Shown here: piece by piece, positions 7,432 through 8,790 of the stretch
Numbering within the stretch: the first letter of the stretch is position 1
Layout: the number at the start of each line of letters is the position of its first letter
NCBI GenBank assembly: GCA_003229095.1
Contig: QIHS01000555.1
Location: 1 to 8,790, forward strand
From: Woeseia sp.
GTDB taxonomy: Bacteria > Pseudomonadota > Gammaproteobacteria > Steroidobacterales > Woeseiaceae
Direction: 5' to 3'
Length of the DNA: 8,790 bases
Translations under genes and position numbers: made by a program
The notes under the pieces: model-generated
Told to the model about the DNA's origin: nothing
Seen by the model: only the letters and a program-made list of their open reading frames with translations
Databases searched by the model: none

Positions 7432-8757
7432 ATGCAAAAACCCTTATCGACGCAAAAACCCCTGGCACTGGTCATCGATGACGAGCCAGATATCTGCGAG
7501 CTGCTGACACTGACGCTGGGGCGCATGAATATCGAGACCGTCGTGGCCGAGGACGTGGCCGGCGCCAGAGAAAAGCTGGCCAGCCAGCGATTCGACCTGT
7601 GCCTGACTGACATGCGCCTGCCCGACGGTGACGGCCTCGAACTGGTTGAATGGATGCAAAAACACGCCCCCGGTGTGCCGGTTGCGGTCATTACCGCCCA
7701 TGGCAATGTCGAAACCGCCGTGCAGGCGCTCAAGCTGGGTGCCTTCGATTTCATCACCAAACCGCTCGATCTGCAGAATCTGCGCAACATTGTCGAAAAC
7801 GCGCTCCGGCTTGGCGAAGACGGCACGGGTGATGCATCAAGACTGCTGGGCGATTCGCCCGCAATGCAGGAATTGAGACAACTTATTGATCGGGTTGCCC
7901 GCAGCCAGGCACCGGTGCATATTTCCGGTGAATCCGGTACCGGCAAGGAGCTGGTGGCACGCCTTATTCACGATAGCGGACCGCGAATTGGCGGACCGTT
8001 TGTACCCGTCAACTGCGGCGCAATTCCGGCCGAGCTGATGGAGAGCGAGTTTTTCGGCCACCGCAAGGGATCATTTACAGGCGCCATTCACGACAAAATT
8101 GGCCTGCTGCAAGCGGCCAGTGAGGGCACGTTTTTTTTGGACGAAATCGCAGATTTGCCGCTGTCCATGCAGGTCAAACTTTTGCGCGTCATTCAGGAGA
8201 AGGCCGTGCGGCCTGTCGGGGCATCCAAAGAAGAATCGGTGAACATTCGCATTTTGTCTGCGACCCACAGGAAATTGTCTGCAATGGTCAAGGACGGCAG
8301 TTTCCGCGAAGACCTCTATTACCGAATCAATGTTATCGAATTGCACGTACCGGCGTTGCGCGAGCGCGGAGAGGATGTCCTGCAACTGGCTTCCAGTATT
8401 CTTGACCGCCTGGGCTCGTCTTTCGATGCCCTGGACGAAAGCGCCAGAAACGGGCTCAGGAACTATGCCTTTCCGGGCAACGTCCGCGAACTGGAGAACA
8501 TGCTGGAACGGGCGGTGACCCTCTCTGCAGGCAAGCGAATTGCGAAATCAGACCTCGCGATTCGCTCAACAATCAACCATTCCGCGCCCGCCGCCCCGGC
8601 GGAGGTGAATCTGGGTAACCGGATCGACGATGTACAACGCCACGCGATTGTCGAGGCACTGGAAAAAACGCGTTACAACAAGACGGCTGCCGCCAGGCTG
8701 CTGGGGCTGACTTTTCGTCAGCTGCGCTACCGGATCAAGAAACTCGGCATCGAATGA
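7432..8757 (+). CDS. pilR: PilR-type sigma-54-dependent response regulator
   Basis: PilR is the partner of PilS. When phosphorylated it remodels sigma-54 RNA polymerase at the pilin promoter and other targets. From the ATG at 7432 it has 441 residues (Pseudomonas PilR about 445). The receiver domain (about 10-125) has the acidic pocket IDDEPD and the phosphoacceptor aspartate D60 in LTDMRLPDG, with the conserved lysine in ITKPLD. The AAA+ domain has Walker A GESGTGKE (166-173), the sigma-54 contact loop GSFTGA (213-218, a known variant of GAFTGA) and Walker B TFFLDE (233-238). It also has the arginine-containing segment FREDLYYRINV and FPGNVRELENMLERA. A Fis-type helix-turn-helix ends the protein (NKTAAARLLGLTFRQLRYR). 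The start is uncertain. A TTG at 7414 overlaps the pilS stop and adds six residues, and a GTG at 7426 is also possible. No site has a strong ribosome binding site. Cotranscription and coupled translation with pilS are likely. Confidence 0.95.
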   Translation: MQKPLSTQKPLALVIDDEPDICELLTLTLGRMNIETVVAEDVAGAREKLASQRFDLCLTDMRLPDGDGLELVEWMQKHAPGVPVAVITAHGNVETAVQALKLGAFDFITKPLDLQNLRNIVENALRLGEDGTGDASRLLGDSPAMQELRQLIDRVARSQAPVHISGESGTGKELVARLIHDSGPRIGGPFVPVNCGAIPAELMESEFFGHRKGSFTGAIHDKIGLLQAASEGTFFLDEIADLPLSMQVKLLRVIQEKAVRPVGASKEESVNIRILSATHRKLSAMVKDGSFREDLYYRINVIELHVPALRERGEDVLQLASSILDRLGSSFDALDESARNGLRNYAFPGNVRELENMLERAVTLSAGKRIAKSDLAIRSTINHSAPAAPAEVNLGNRIDDVQRHAIVEALEKTRYNKTAAARLLGLTFRQLRYRIKKLGIE

Positions 8758-8767
8758 AGTCGAAAAA

Positions 8768-8790
8768 AAGCCCCGGACTGGCCGGGGCTT
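8768..8790 (+). terminator. Rho-independent terminator after pilR
   Basis: AAGCCCCGG at 8768-8776 pairs perfectly with CCGGGGCTT at 8782-8790 around the 5-base loop ACTGG. This GC-rich 9-bp stem begins 10 bases after the pilR stop. A run of A (8763-8769) precedes it, which reads as a T-run on the minus strand, so it may also stop leftward transcription from the next gene. The right-hand T-tract would lie beyond the window. Confidence 0.88.

Noticed and set aside
1..8790. Mobile element, CRISPR array, tRNA or defence-type genes
   Set aside because: No transposase, integrase, spaced repeat array, cloverleaf-like sequence or unassigned gene-length interval was found; recognised genes cover nearly all of the window.

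Overview
The window is an ordinary, densely packed chromosomal segment of a free-living proteobacterium, most likely a non-enteric gammaproteobacterium. This rests on the gene set (RluD, BamD, a SucC/SucD pair very close in length and motifs to the E. coli proteins, and a PilS/PilR pair) and on the order rluD, bamD, pilS, pilR. As far as I recall, that order is also found in Pseudomonas aeruginosa. The exact lineage cannot be fixed by reading alone.

Layout from left to right: a minus-strand pseudouridine synthase gene (rluD) is cut by the left edge. It is divergent from bamD, the outer-membrane assembly lipoprotein gene on the plus strand. bamD converges on a minus-strand block read sucC, sucD, nadE (from about 5611 down to 1866). 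This block encodes both subunits of succinyl-CoA synthetase and a two-domain glutamine-dependent NAD+ synthetase. A 135-base divergent promoter region follows, then the plus-strand two-component pair pilS-pilR, closed by a strong rho-independent hairpin at the right edge.

The genes serve separate housekeeping roles: ribosomal RNA modification, outer-membrane protein insertion, TCA-cycle substrate-level phosphorylation and NAD synthesis. The one regulatory unit is PilS-PilR, the membrane sensor kinase and sigma-54 activator that in known systems control type IV pilin transcription. Neither pilA nor a correctly spaced sigma-54 promoter is in the window. sucC-sucD-nadE probably form one transcription unit, and pilS-pilR another.

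I see no mobile element, CRISPR array, tRNA, rRNA, broken gene or unexplained gene-sized stretch. No novel system is evident. The points worth a second look are small: the placement of sucCD-nadE between bamD and pilS, a perfect inverted repeat in the sucC-pilS divergent region, a hairpin between sucD and nadE, and uncertain starts for bamD and pilR.
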